The notes beneath the pieces were generated by a model. The model was not told where the DNA came from, searched no databases, and was given only the letters and a program-made list of their open reading frames with translations. Shown here in pieces: positions 50,601 to 59,495 of a stretch of 64,000 nucleotides of DNA. Source of the DNA: M3007 sp964481485 (GTDB lineage: Bacteria; Bacteroidota; Bacteroidia; Chitinophagales; Saprospiraceae); contig CAYZVM010000004.1 in assembly GCA_964481485.1 (NCBI GenBank), forward strand, positions 1 to 64,000, read 5' to 3'. Each line of letters begins with the position of its first letter. The stretch's first letter is position 1. Made by a program: the position numbers and the translations under genes.

Positions 50601-51755
50601 ATGTCCCTTTCCTGTCAAAAACACCTTTTCAGCCTCGACCCGCAAATGCACTACATCAACGGCGCATATATGTCGCCCATGATGCGTTCGGTGGAGGAGG
50701 CGGGCATTCGCGGCCTCCTGAACAAACGCTCGCCCAACCGCATCGCGCCGCAGGACTTTTTCAGAGCGCCGGAGCAGTTGCGCGAGTTGTTTGCCCGATT
50801 GGTGCATGCGCCGTCGGCAGAGGAAGTGGCACTCATCCCATCGGTCTCTTATGGCATGGCCGTTATTGCCAAAAACTTGAAAGCCGAGCGCGGCCAAAAA
50901 ATCATCGTCGCGGAAGCGCAATTTCCCAGCAACATCTACCCGTGGCTGACTTTGGCGCAAGAAAAAGGTCTTGAAATTCAATTGATTGAGATGCCAGACG
51001 AGCCGGAACGCCGCGGCCAGCGTTGGAACGAGCACCTGCTCGCCGCCATTGACGACCGCACGGCATTGGTGGCTTTGGGGCATATCCATTGGGCGAACGG
51101 GACTGTTTTTGATTTGGAAAAAATTGCCGAAACAACGCACCGGCACGGCGGCCTCGTGGTAGTGGACGGCACCCAGAGCGTGGGCGCATTGCCGATGGAC
51201 GTGCAGAAATTCCAACTCGACGCGCTCATCTGCGCGGGATACAAATGGCTGATGGGGCCGTATTCGTCGGGTTATGCGTGGTTTGGCCCAGCGTTTCTGG
51301 GCGGGCGACCTGTGGAGGAAAACTGGATAAACCGCCTCCACAGCGAGGATTTCGCGCGGTTGGTGGATTACCAAGCAGCATACCAGCCCGGTGCGCGGCG
51401 TTTCGACGTGGGCGAGCGCAGCAATTTTATCATCGTCCCGATGTGCATCGCGGCGTTGGAACAATTGCTGGCTTGGGGCGTGGAAAATATTCAGGTTTAC
51501 TGCCAGAACTTGATTTCGGATGCGATTCAGACTTGGAGTCAACACGGTTTTTGGACGGAAGACCCGGCATGGCGAGCGGCGCACCTGTTTGGCATTCAAC
51601 TGCCTGCGCACATCGAAGCAAGTGTTCTGCAACAAAAATTGAGAGAAAAAAACGTCTCCGTCTCGGTGCGCGGCGATTTTGTGCGCATCTCGCCGAACGT
51701 CTATAACGACGCGGCGGACATGGCAGCCTTGACGGAGGTGCTGACTTCTTTTTGA
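50601..51755 (+). CDS. Class V aminotransferase-fold PLP enzyme
   Basis: The 384-residue product has the class V fold: VVVDGTQSVGALPMDVQKF, DALICAGYKWLMGPYSSGYAWFGP (Lys of GYKW binds PLP) and FDVGERSNF. Such enzymes include cysteine desulphurase-like and kynureninase-like proteins; substrate not decidable. The start is ATG at 50601 (MSLSCQKHLFSLDPQ). Confidence 0.87.
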   Translation: MSLSCQKHLFSLDPQMHYINGAYMSPMMRSVEEAGIRGLLNKRSPNRIAPQDFFRAPEQLRELFARLVHAPSAEEVALIPSVSYGMAVIAKNLKAERGQKIIVAEAQFPSNIYPWLTLAQEKGLEIQLIEMPDEPERRGQRWNEHLLAAIDDRTALVALGHIHWANGTVFDLEKIAETTHRHGGLVVVDGTQSVGALPMDVQKFQLDALICAGYKWLMGPYSSGYAWFGPAFLGGRPVEENWINRLHSEDFARLVDYQAAYQPGARRFDVGERSNFIIVPMCIAALEQLLAWGVENIQVYCQNLISDAIQTWSQHGFWTEDPAWRAAHLFGIQLPAHIEASVLQQKLREKNVSVSVRGDFVRISPNVYNDAADMAALTEVLTSF

Positions 51756-51777
51756 GCAAAGAAAAACCGGCAATCGC

Positions 51778-53205
51778 TCAATACGATTTGGTCAAACTAA
51801 TCAACCGGTCTTTGATGGCGCTTGGCTTATTAGCGGCAGCCTTGTCCGCAAATGTGCCGTTTTTCTCGACGATAAAATACTGCGGCACCGTCTCCACGCC
51901 ATAAGCGGCGGCGACATTGACGCCACTACCCGACGACGCGAGCAAATTGCGGCCTTTGAAGCTGCGCTCGGCCAGCAGCGACCGCCATTTGGAAGGGCTT
52001 TCGTCAATGGAAATATTGACGATTTCGATGCCGTATCTGTCCAATTCGGCGGCATACTTGTCAAAGGCCGCCATTTTTTCCAAACACGTGCCGCACCAAC
52101 TCGCCCAAAAATTGAGATAGACAACGTGACCGCGCATCTGTGTCAGCGATACCTCGTTGCCTTTTTCATCATTGGCCGTGAACGATGGCGCGGGTATTCC
52201 GGGCGACACACGGGCGACTTTTTCATACAAATCTGTCACTTTCGCCTCAAAGGCAGGGTGCTCGTTGGTTTTGATAAAATCCGTGTAATAAGGCAATATC
52301 TCGCGATAACGCTCGCCGGTGAAAGCCTGACGAATCATCTCGGAGCGGAAAAATGCGAGTGGTTTGCCGCGCAGCATATCGCCCGCCAGCGCATATTGTC
52401 CGGCGTAGTAATTGTCCGTTTGCTCGTCTTTCAGCAAATGCCAAGCAATGAGCGCCTGTAAAAATTGTCGGTACCAATCGTTGCTGATGGCCTCGCTAAA
52501 ATTGGGCGCTTCGTACAAAAAATCGAAAAATGTTGGCTGCACCGAATGGCGTTTGGCGAATACATGGCCGTAGAACAACAGGTGGTACGCCCATGAATAA
52601 GTGATGTCGGCAGAAAGCCATGTAGAAAAAGCGGGGGTCAGCGCACCAGCGTTTTGTTTTGAAAAATTACGCAGCAGCGTCAGATTGAAGGCTTTCCGGT
52701 CGTCGAGAAAACCCTTGAACGCTGCCGGGTCAAGATTTTCCATCCGTTCGTGCATGATGGGTTCGACCACTGCCCACCAATGCCCGATTTTAAAACGGAG
52801 ATTGTTCATCTCGTCGTAATCGGGCGGGTTTTCCTTAAAATATTGAAGCAACAAACGGTTGTTCGCGCCGGCGCGACCGCCAAATTCGACCGGGAGCGAA
52901 AACCGGAAGGCATCGGCCTGAACGGTCAAAGTGTCGTTGGGTTCAAGAAAAACGGGCAGACTGTTGTAGTTAAAAACGAGGAAAGCCAACTGCGGTTCTG
53001 GCAAAATGGCTTCGAGCGAAAACGACAATTGGTCGTCCAGCAGCACCCAGTAAGTGTCGCTGTGGCCATCCACATAATAATGCGGCACAAACAGCTCGAC
53101 ACGGGCACCGGGCTGGGCATTTTTGAAAGTGCCGGTGATGTGTGCGGCGTGAGCCGAAAGGCAGAGAAATGTAAGCAGGATGACAATAAGGCAGTATTTC
53201 AGCAT
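51778..53205 (-). CDS. Secreted TlpA-like thioredoxin-fold disulphide protein
   Basis: The 475-residue product begins MLKYCLIVILLTFLCLSAHAAH (signal). An N-terminal DUF4369-like beta domain (ITGTFKNAQPGARVELFVPHYYVDG) and a long helical middle precede a C-terminal TlpA/AhpC-TSA domain with catalytic WASWCGTC and the cis-Pro in VETVPQYF. It should act in periplasmic thiol chemistry. This multi-domain layout is common in Bacteroidota. Confidence 0.9.
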   Translation of the reverse strand: MLKYCLIVILLTFLCLSAHAAHITGTFKNAQPGARVELFVPHYYVDGHSDTYWVLLDDQLSFSLEAILPEPQLAFLVFNYNSLPVFLEPNDTLTVQADAFRFSLPVEFGGRAGANNRLLLQYFKENPPDYDEMNNLRFKIGHWWAVVEPIMHERMENLDPAAFKGFLDDRKAFNLTLLRNFSKQNAGALTPAFSTWLSADITYSWAYHLLFYGHVFAKRHSVQPTFFDFLYEAPNFSEAISNDWYRQFLQALIAWHLLKDEQTDNYYAGQYALAGDMLRGKPLAFFRSEMIRQAFTGERYREILPYYTDFIKTNEHPAFEAKVTDLYEKVARVSPGIPAPSFTANDEKGNEVSLTQMRGHVVYLNFWASWCGTCLEKMAAFDKYAAELDRYGIEIVNISIDESPSKWRSLLAERSFKGRNLLASSGSGVNVAAAYGVETVPQYFIVEKNGTFADKAAANKPSAIKDRLISLTKSY

Positions 53206-53307
53206 GGATGACGGAATTTGAAAACTGACGCGAAAGGTAGGTCGTATCTCATACGTCCCGAACGGCCATTTTGGTTTTTCCACATTTTTTAACGAACACC
53301 AACGCAC

Positions 53308-53608
53308 ATGAAAGTTTTTTCCATCCTAAACACAACCATGCTTTTTTGTCTGCCATTTGTGTCGCAAGCACAAAGTCTTTTGGGCGATTTTATGAACGGC
53401 AAAGGCTTGAGAGCCATAGCGGTTTCATACACCGCTGAACGGTAGGCGAGGCATTTCTCGTGCCCGCAGATGCCGACGTGGTGCCGATTTTCAACAAAAT
53501 GGTGGTAAATAGCGTATCGCTCTACGCTACTTACGGGGTCCAGTCATCCCCGATATTCAGGCAACCAAAGGGGTTGTGCATTTGATTGACAGGGTGCTGT
53601 TGCCGTAA
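53308..53608 (+). pseudogene. Fasciclin-domain protein remnant
   Basis: ATG at 53308 opens with a signal peptide (MKVFSILNTTMLFCLPFVSQAQ), then a stop (TAG) at about 53443. Other frames continue the gene: FLVPADADVVPIFNKMV in one, and IPDIQATKGVVHLIDRVLLP, the hallmark end of a fasciclin (FAS1) domain, in the frame ending TAA 53606-53608. The middle of the domain is missing. The gene is thus broken by frameshift and deletion. No intact reading frame exists. Confidence 0.75.
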
Positions 53609-53610
53609 GA

Positions 53611-53730
53611 TGGTTTAGAAGGGTTTAGAATGGTTTAGAAAAAACAATTGGCTCTGAAAGTCAATAATTTGAGTTTCAAACCTAAACCATTCTAAACCCC
53701 TCTAAACCTTCCTAAACCACTCTAAACGGG
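53611..53730. repeat. Inverted pair of decamer arrays with 39-base spacer
   Basis: Left: TGGTTTAGAA, GGGTTTAGAA, TGGTTTAGAA (53611-53640). Right: CCTAAACCAT, TCTAAACCCC, TCTAAACCTT, CCTAAACCAC, TCTAAACGGG (53681-53730), the inverse vocabulary in exact 10-base steps. The spacer contains AGTCAATAATTTG. Confidence 0.9.
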
Positions 53731-53737
53731 TCGTCTA

Positions 53738-55267
53738 TTATTTGCAACTTGAAGGCACTGGGATTTCCCGGTTTTGTTTGCTCACGAAAAACAAATCCAC
53801 ACAACCTTCCACCGTGCGCCCGTTTTTGTAAAGTGCCATGCCCCGGAGATGCCGGATTTTGTGGTCAGCCGGATAAAGCCGCACCGCTTTGTCGAGTGCC
53901 TCCAAACCGGCATTGAATGTGGTGTTTTTATCGGTGAGGACAGTGTTTTCCAGCGATTTGTAAATCTGCTCTTTATATTCTTTGAGCGCGTCGGGGCAGA
54001 CAGCGCCGTTTGTCGCAAACGGGAAAGAAAGATAATATTGGGTTTCGTCGCCCAAGCCCGGATATTGAACGCGCCATTGCCCGTTGGTCTCTTGGAGGAA
54101 GGTGCTGACGGCAGTTTTAAATTCTTTGCCGAGGTTGTTGTAGTCAATTATCTCAATCCCGGCGACCCCACCCGTTTGCCGGTTGATTCTGAACTTTGCG
54201 TCAACCACACCAAAAGAACAGGTGCTGCCGTCTTTGCCTTTCGGCAATTTGAGGTAGCTGCTCTGAAAATCCTCGTACCCTAATTTCCCGGTGATGAAAA
54301 AAGGCCTTGGATCTGCCGATGCCAATTTGGTCACAGAGCGGGCGTTGCTTTTTATCCTGAAACGCAGCGTCGTTTTGAGCAGCACATTCACCTTTTGGCC
54401 TTTTTCTTCGCCCGGCAGCCAGCCGATATTTTTTTCGTTTGCCAAGTTGAAAAGACGCCTGGTTTCTTCACCACAGCCCAAACCGAGGTCGTTTTTGAGC
54501 AGCACATTTCGGATTTGCCCGTCTTTGCCCACCACGAACTCAACGTGAATATCTCCTTCCAACCCCACCCGGAGCGCATCTTCGGGATACACCATATTGC
54601 GGTTGAAAAAATCGTCCAGAAAATCCAGCGAGCAATCTCTTATCTGGTCGTCTCTTTTGCCCTTTTGCCGACAAGAAGCAAAAGCCGGCACGTCGTCTGG
54701 CAGTTCGTGCACATCGTCGCTGCCGTCGGAGGCAAAAATGGTCGGGAATGCCTTGTTCCTGCCCTCCCAACTGTAATGCACCGTCACCATCACCGGAGCG
54801 CGCACCGCCTGCCCTTCAAAAATACCCGGCATCCATTTCATGCCATTTTGTTCCATTTTTGTGAAAACGGCGAGCGCGTTCGCGTCGTACTCTTTGATGC
54901 CGAGTTCAAGTATTCGTGGGGAATGGATCCTGCCGTCCGCATCCACCGTGACGCGCACCCGCACTATCACGGGTTTGAAATCCGGCGCTTTGGCCAATTC
55001 TGGGTATTTGAGATTTGCCTCGATGAACTTTTGCAGTTCCTCTTCTGCGCATTTTATCTTTTCCTCTGTAGTTGACGACGCAAATTCGCAACCTGGGAAA
55101 CGGGGCTGCTGTCCCAAATTGTTCAGTCCGTTTTTAGCACCTTGATTTTTTTGAGTGACCACAATCGCCGCAGATTCCCCATTTTGAGCAGCGACTGGGT
55201 TGGGCAACAGGCAAGAAAAGAACACCATTGTCAGTGCGACAAATGTTCGTGTAGCATTTTTTAGCAT
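53738..55267 (-). CDS. Secreted protein with two TonB C-terminal-like domains
   Basis: The 509-residue product has a signal peptide (MLKNATRTFVALTMVFFSCLLPNPVAAQ) but no anchoring helix beyond it. Two TonB-C-like domains follow: FIEANLKYPELAKAPDFKPVIVRVRVTVDADGRIHSPRILELGIKEYDANAL and FFNRNMVYPEDALRVGLEGDIHVEFVVGKDGQIRNVLLKNDLGLGCGEETRRL, each with the YPxxA motif. The C-terminus has TPR-like repeats. Unlike an energy transducer it lacks a membrane anchor, so a role in TonB coupling is unproven. Confidence 0.8.
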   Translation of the reverse strand: MLKNATRTFVALTMVFFSCLLPNPVAAQNGESAAIVVTQKNQGAKNGLNNLGQQPRFPGCEFASSTTEEKIKCAEEELQKFIEANLKYPELAKAPDFKPVIVRVRVTVDADGRIHSPRILELGIKEYDANALAVFTKMEQNGMKWMPGIFEGQAVRAPVMVTVHYSWEGRNKAFPTIFASDGSDDVHELPDDVPAFASCRQKGKRDDQIRDCSLDFLDDFFNRNMVYPEDALRVGLEGDIHVEFVVGKDGQIRNVLLKNDLGLGCGEETRRLFNLANEKNIGWLPGEEKGQKVNVLLKTTLRFRIKSNARSVTKLASADPRPFFITGKLGYEDFQSSYLKLPKGKDGSTCSFGVVDAKFRINRQTGGVAGIEIIDYNNLGKEFKTAVSTFLQETNGQWRVQYPGLGDETQYYLSFPFATNGAVCPDALKEYKEQIYKSLENTVLTDKNTTFNAGLEALDKAVRLYPADHKIRHLRGMALYKNGRTVEGCVDLFFVSKQNREIPVPSSCK

Positions 55268-55320
55268 AGTTGTTTGATGTGTGTGAGCAACAAAATAGAG
55301 TTTTCGTGAAAGTGCATTTA

Positions 55321-55412
55321 CCACAGAGTGAAGGAGTAAAAGCACGGAGTACACAAAGTGTGATTTTTGTCAAAAACAATTCTCTGTGATTTGACTCGGT
55401 GAACTCTGTGTT
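55321..55412. repeat. CACAGAG/CTCTGTG inverted word arrays
   Basis: Left words CACAGAG, TGAAGGA, GTAAAAG, CACGGAG, TACACAA, AGTGTG (55322-55362) and right inverse words CTCTGTG, ACTCGG, ACTCTGTG (55382-55412) flank ATTTTTGTCAAAAACAATT. The spacer shares TTTTGTCA with the elements at 17248 and 40882. Together with the MITE-like element and the heptamers this fills the 626-base gap before the aldolase gene. Confidence 0.75.
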
Positions 55413-55507
55413 TGAAAAACAACTTTCGCAAAAAGCCTAATGAATATTCGCAAATGAAGTACGCTCGGATTCAATTTGAGCGAAATAAAGGTGGGGGCGA
55501 AAGCCTA

Positions 55508-55667
55508 AGGAACGGTGCCGAAATAAAGTACCAAATTGATGCTTATCTTTTGCTGCCATATTTCCTCTTTTTTCGCTCAAATAGCACTGCTATGCTCGCT
55601 CAAAAACAGAAAATCTGACACCAAAATCTGTTGCCTGAATTTCATACTTTATTCCAGCACCGTTCCT
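55508..55667. mobile_element. MITE-like element with 23-bp terminal inverted repeats
   Basis: AGGAACGGTGCCGAAATAAAGTA (55508-55530) and the inverse at 55645-55667 match in 20 of 23 positions. The element is 160 bp and flanked by TAA on each side, a possible target duplication. The interior has no coding capacity and holds TTTTTTCGCTCAAATAGCAC with GCTATGCTCGC. No transposase is visible. Confidence 0.75.
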
Positions 55668-55857
55668 AAAATCAGGAGGGTCTGTAAAAATTTTCAAGAA
55701 TAGTGCCAGAGTGCCTGTCGGTCTTGGCCAGCCGCTTTCCCGCGCCTTCGTGCTACTGCGGTTTATTTTTGGTTTTTCAGTGAAGCGATTACCTTCACCC
55801 CACCAAAATTTCCTGCCCGCGCCACTCCGACCACACCATGCACTGCGCCCGCGCAGG

Positions 55858-55892
55858 CATTCATCATTTATCGTTCAAAATTCAACATTCAG
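55858..55892 (+). repeat. Heptamer array preceding the aldolase start codon
   Basis: CATTCAT, CATTTAT, CGTTCAA, AATTCAA, CATTCAG in exact 7-base steps, then T and ATG at 55894. Confidence 0.75.
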
Positions 55893-55893
55893 T

Positions 55894-56967
55894 ATGAGCC
55901 GTTTTCGCCCCGGTGTCCTGCACGGACAGGAAGTCACCGACCTTTTCAACTACGCCAACGAGCACAATTTCGCCCTGCCCGCCGTAAACGTCATCGGCAC
56001 CAATTCGGTGAATGCCGTTTTGGAAACAGCCGCCGCCGTCAACAGCCCGGTCATTATTCAGTTTTCGCACGGCGGCGCAGCCTTTTTTGCCGGAAAGGGA
56101 CTTACCAACGATGGCCAAAAAGCCTCCATTCTCGGCGGTGTTTCTGGCGCGCAACACGTCCACGCGATGGCAGAGGCTTATGGCGTGCCGGTCATTCTGC
56201 ACACCGACCATTGCGCACTGAACATCATTTCGTGGGTGGACGGTCTGCTCGACGCGGGCGAACGTTTTTTTGAAAAAAATGGCTACCCGCTGTACAGCAG
56301 CCACATGCTCGACCTATCGGAAGAGCCGCTCCACGAGAACATCGAGATTTCGGCAAAATACTTCTCCCGGATGTCGAAAATGGGCATGACGCTCGAAATC
56401 GAACTCGGCGTGACGGGCGGCGAAGAGGACGGCGTGGACAACACGGGCGTGGATTCGTCGCGCCTTTACACCCAACCGCACGAGGTGGCGTATTCTTATG
56501 AAAACTTGAAAAAAATCAGCCCCAACTTCACGATTGCCGCCGCTTTTGGCAATGTGCACGGCGTGTACAAACCCGGCAATGTCAAACTGGAACCCGTGAT
56601 TTTGAAAAACTCGCAAGACTATATCCGAGAAAAATTTGGACTGAACGGCAGCAAAACACCCGTCAATTTTGTGTTTCACGGCGGCTCCGGCTCGGCGCAG
56701 TCTGAAATCCGCGAGGCCATCGAATACGGCGCGGTCAAGATGAATATTGACACCGATATGCAGTGGGCATTTTGGGAAGGAATCCGAAACTATTATGAAG
56801 GGAAAAAGGGCTACTTGCAAAGCCAAATCGGCAATCCCGACGGCGCGGACAAACCCAACAAAAAATACTACGACCCGCGTGTGTGGCTCCGCGAGGGGGA
56901 AAAAACGTTCGTGATGCGGCTCAAACAGGCATTCGAGGATTTGAACTGTATTGGGAAAAATGCTTAG
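55894..56967 (+). CDS. fbaA: Class II fructose-bisphosphate aldolase
   Basis: The 357-residue product is a class IIA aldolase: PAVNVIGTNSVNAVLETAAAVNSPVIIQFS, VILHTDHCALNIISW (zinc ligand His), EIELGVTGGEEDGVDN, FTIAAAFGNVHGVYKPGNVKL and FVFHGGSGSAQSEIREAIEYGAVKMNIDTDMQWA. It splits fructose-1,6-bisphosphate in glycolysis and forms it in gluconeogenesis. Start ATG follows a heptamer array. Confidence 0.96.
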   Translation: MSRFRPGVLHGQEVTDLFNYANEHNFALPAVNVIGTNSVNAVLETAAAVNSPVIIQFSHGGAAFFAGKGLTNDGQKASILGGVSGAQHVHAMAEAYGVPVILHTDHCALNIISWVDGLLDAGERFFEKNGYPLYSSHMLDLSEEPLHENIEISAKYFSRMSKMGMTLEIELGVTGGEEDGVDNTGVDSSRLYTQPHEVAYSYENLKKISPNFTIAAAFGNVHGVYKPGNVKLEPVILKNSQDYIREKFGLNGSKTPVNFVFHGGSGSAQSEIREAIEYGAVKMNIDTDMQWAFWEGIRNYYEGKKGYLQSQIGNPDGADKPNKKYYDPRVWLREGEKTFVMRLKQAFEDLNCIGKNA

Positions 56968-57012
56968 TTTTTGGGACAGGGTTTTTGTGCGATTCACAGG
57001 TTCTTTTTAATA

Positions 57013-57057
57013 GAAAAATCGTCCTGCTGCTTTCGAGCCGCAGGACGATTTTCTTTT
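57013..57057 (+). terminator. Rho-independent terminator after fbaA
   Basis: AAAATCGTCCTGC and GCAGGACGATTTT (57014-57026 and 57040-57052) form a 13-bp stem followed by TCTTTTT, about 50 bases after the stop. Confidence 0.9.
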
Positions 57058-57110
57058 TGAGGATGCAGCATCCGACCAACCTCGTGTATCTTGGCAGCAA
57101 TCCAGTTGAT

Positions 57111-57734
57111 ATGAAATCCCTGCTACTTTGCTTTTGCTTATTTGCCTTTTTCACCTCTGTCGCACAGAAAGTACACGAAGTAAAAACCGACGTGCTGATG
57201 CCTTTCATCAAAGGCGCACATCTTTCTTACGAGTGTATCCCAACTGGCCAATTCGGCTTCGAGCTTGAGGCGCGATATCGGTGGGATGTGCGTGGCGAGT
57301 ATAGAATAGGGCCCCCAAATTCAACCAACCCGTTGATTGATTACCATACCTATTTTATTGATGCCGACCAGCAGGCATTGACCTTGACATTCGCCATAAA
57401 ATACTACTTTTTGAACGAGCACGATGGGAATGGGCTATATGCGGGCGCTTATTTGCGAAACGATATCTTGACAACTCGCAAGATTGATTTTCATGAGACA
57501 TTGGTTGTGCCCGAATATGAATATAACACCACTGGCAAGCCGGAAGAGCAAGGAGAACGGCATCTTCGCAATGGCCTTGGAATTTTATCGGGCTATAAAT
57601 TTATGCTGGCCGAGCATTTTTTTCTCGAATTCGCCCTCGGTTTCGACTTGAATATGGATACTTGGTTCCGGTCGGAAAACCGCAAAGCGGAGGTGGCTTG
57701 CATCCCTACTTTGAAAGCGGGGTATCGTTTCTGA
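57111..57734 (+). CDS. Outer membrane beta-barrel protein (DUF3575-like)
   Basis: The 207-residue product starts MKSLLLCFCLFAFFTSVAQ (signal) and ends ACIPTLKAGYRF, with alternating strands (EYRIGPPNSTN, LTLTFAIKYYFLN, NGLYAGAYLRNDIL, FFLEFALGFDLNM) typical of small barrels; similar to DUF3575. Function unknown. It lies after the aldolase terminator, and stops 6 bases before the helicase stop of the opposite strand. Confidence 0.75.
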   Translation: MKSLLLCFCLFAFFTSVAQKVHEVKTDVLMPFIKGAHLSYECIPTGQFGFELEARYRWDVRGEYRIGPPNSTNPLIDYHTYFIDADQQALTLTFAIKYYFLNEHDGNGLYAGAYLRNDILTTRKIDFHETLVVPEYEYNTTGKPEEQGERHLRNGLGILSGYKFMLAEHFFLEFALGFDLNMDTWFRSENRKAEVACIPTLKAGYRF

Positions 57735-57740
57735 GCAACC

Positions 57741-58976
57741 TCACTTCTTCTTTTTCCCTTTCTGCCATTTTTCCGCCTCTTCTATCTCGCGCATCACATC
57801 TTTCCATTTGTCCGGCACATCTTCGGTCAGGTTCACGGTGTCGGCGTAGTCTTTTTTGGCGATGCCCAACACGGCGATGGGCTTAGTGAGGTATTGCTCG
57901 ATTTCGGCCAGCATGGGTCTTTCTTCGGGACTGCAAAAAGACACGGCTTCGCCTTTTTGGACACCCCGGCCAGTGCGCCCCACGCGGTGGACGTAGTTCT
58001 CGGCGACATCCGGCAGGTCGTAATTGATCACATAATCCACGTTGGGAATGTCAATGCCGCGGGAAGTTACATCGGTGGCAATCAGCACTTTGAGCGTGCC
58101 GTCGCGGAATTTGCCCATCACCTCCAGCCGGTCTTGCTGCTCCTTGTCGCCGTGGATGGTTTGGCAAACAATGCCCACGCGCTCCATGGCTTTCAACACG
58201 CGCTCGGCCCGCACTTTGGTGCGCACGAACACGAGGATTTTGCTATCGGGGTGGTCATTCAGAAAACGCTCCAAGAAAAAACGTTTGTCGTCCATTTCGA
58301 TGAATGCCACGGCGTGGCTGATGTTTTTGGCCACAGGGTCTTTTGGCGACACTTGGATACGCACGGGATTGGAAACCAGCGAATAAGCCAGTTTTTTGAT
58401 GGTATCGTTGATGGTGGCGGAGAAAAACAGTGTCTGCCGTTTGCGGGGCAGGAATTTGATGAGGTCGCGAATGTCTTTGATAAAACCCAAATCGAGCATG
58501 TGGTCGGCTTCATCGAGCACGATGATTTCCACACGATCCAATTGGATATGGCCCTGACTCACAAGGTCGAACATCCGCCCCGGCGTGGTCACCAGCACGT
58601 CAATTCCTTTTTCCAAACGGGCGATTTGCGGAGCCTGTTCCACGCCGCCAAACACACAAAATGTCTTCACCCGTGTGTGTTGACCGATGCTGTGGAATAC
58701 TTCGGTAATCTGAATGGCCAATTCGCGGGTCGGCACCATGACGACGCATTTGATGCCGTCGGGGCGGGCGGATTTTTTTCTCTGGTGCAACAAATGCAGT
58801 ATCGGGATGACAAAAGCCGCTGTTTTTCCCGTGCCTGTTTGGGCGATAGCCAGTACATCTTCACCTTTTAAAATAGATGGAATCGCCTTGAATTGGATGT
58901 CCGTCGGGCGTTTGAAGCCCAATTCCTGCAAATTGCGCTTGATTTCCGGCGCTATGTAGTAATCTTCGAATCGCAT
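57741..58976 (-). CDS. DEAD-box RNA helicase
   Basis: The 411-residue product has all motifs: Q-motif GFKRPTDIQFKAIPSILKG, AQTGTGKTAAF, PTRELAIQ, TPGRM, DEAD (VLDEADHMLDLGF), SAT (FFSATIN) and HRVGRTGRG. RhlE/CsdA-type helicases unwind structured RNA in ribosome assembly and mRNA decay. The C-terminal tail is short and basic (EEAEKWQKGKKKK). Confidence 0.95.
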   Translation of the reverse strand: MRFEDYYIAPEIKRNLQELGFKRPTDIQFKAIPSILKGEDVLAIAQTGTGKTAAFVIPILHLLHQRKKSARPDGIKCVVMVPTRELAIQITEVFHSIGQHTRVKTFCVFGGVEQAPQIARLEKGIDVLVTTPGRMFDLVSQGHIQLDRVEIIVLDEADHMLDLGFIKDIRDLIKFLPRKRQTLFFSATINDTIKKLAYSLVSNPVRIQVSPKDPVAKNISHAVAFIEMDDKRFFLERFLNDHPDSKILVFVRTKVRAERVLKAMERVGIVCQTIHGDKEQQDRLEVMGKFRDGTLKVLIATDVTSRGIDIPNVDYVINYDLPDVAENYVHRVGRTGRGVQKGEAVSFCSPEERPMLAEIEQYLTKPIAVLGIAKKDYADTVNLTEDVPDKWKDVMREIEEAEKWQKGKKKK

Positions 58977-59081
58977 GGTCGGTGTGTATTGGTGGCAAAG
59001 GTAGCGACTTGCGCCCCCGCAATCTTGGAAACAAAATTGTTGGCCGCTTTCAATAAGTTACACAATTTTTAACTCAAAAAA

Positions 59082-59110
59082 TTGGACATTCCCATAAAAG
59101 AGTACATTTG
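59082..59110 (+). promoter_or_regulatory. Bacteroidota-type promoter of the Hc1 gene
   Basis: TTG at 59082-59084 and TACATTTG at 59103-59110 match the -33 and -7 consensus with 18-base spacing. The start codon is 34 bases downstream. Confidence 0.7.
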
Positions 59111-59143
59111 CCGCATCAATTGTTCACTTTTATCAAACTGATT

Positions 59144-59332
59144 ATGAGCAAAATTTTTGAGGACATCAAACAAAAAGTAGCCGAAGCCGAAGCTGAAGTT
59201 TCAAAATTCTACGGAGGCAACAATGCCGCAGGCGGCAGAGTCAGAAAAGCAATGCAAGAACTGAAAGAGATGGCGACCGAACTTCGGAAGCATGTGCTGG
59301 AGACCAAAAACTCAAGAAAAGCAGCGAAATAA
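59144..59332 (+). CDS. Hc1 histone H1-like protein
   Basis: The 62-residue product (MSKIFEDIKQKVAEAEAEVSKFYGGNNAAGGRVRKAMQELKEMATELRKHVLETKNSRKAAK) fits the short Bacteroidota form of histone H1-like Hc1 proteins: the KFYxxxNxAAGxRVRKAMQxLK core and a Lys/Ala-rich end. It probably binds and condenses DNA. It lies alone with its own promoter and terminator. Confidence 0.85.
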   Translation: MSKIFEDIKQKVAEAEAEVSKFYGGNNAAGGRVRKAMQELKEMATELRKHVLETKNSRKAAK

Positions 59333-59353
59333 CCGCTGAAGCGAAATTTGTTT

Positions 59354-59399
59354 CACCCGCAAGCGCCGGCCCAATGCCGGAGTTTGCGGGTGTTTTTTT
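59354..59399 (+). terminator. Rho-independent terminator of the Hc1 gene
   Basis: CACCCGCAA (59354-59362) pairs with TTGCGGGTG (59384-59392) around an inner CCGG pair and is followed by TTTTTTT. Confidence 0.85.
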
Positions 59400-59495
59400 G
59401 ATAACAACCAAACTGCGCGACCTATGCCCGCACATGGCAGGGCCGCAAAACAGACGAAGCGGATTTTGCAGTTTTTAACAAGTTTTTTTGTAAAA

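Noticed and set aside
53308..53445. Intact short secreted peptide gene
   Set aside because: The signal peptide is followed by a premature stop, and fasciclin motifs continue in other frames, so a pseudogene is more likely.
55412..55618. Short ORF of 68 codons
   Set aside because: It crosses the terminal inverted repeat of the MITE-like element and has no RBS or family signature.
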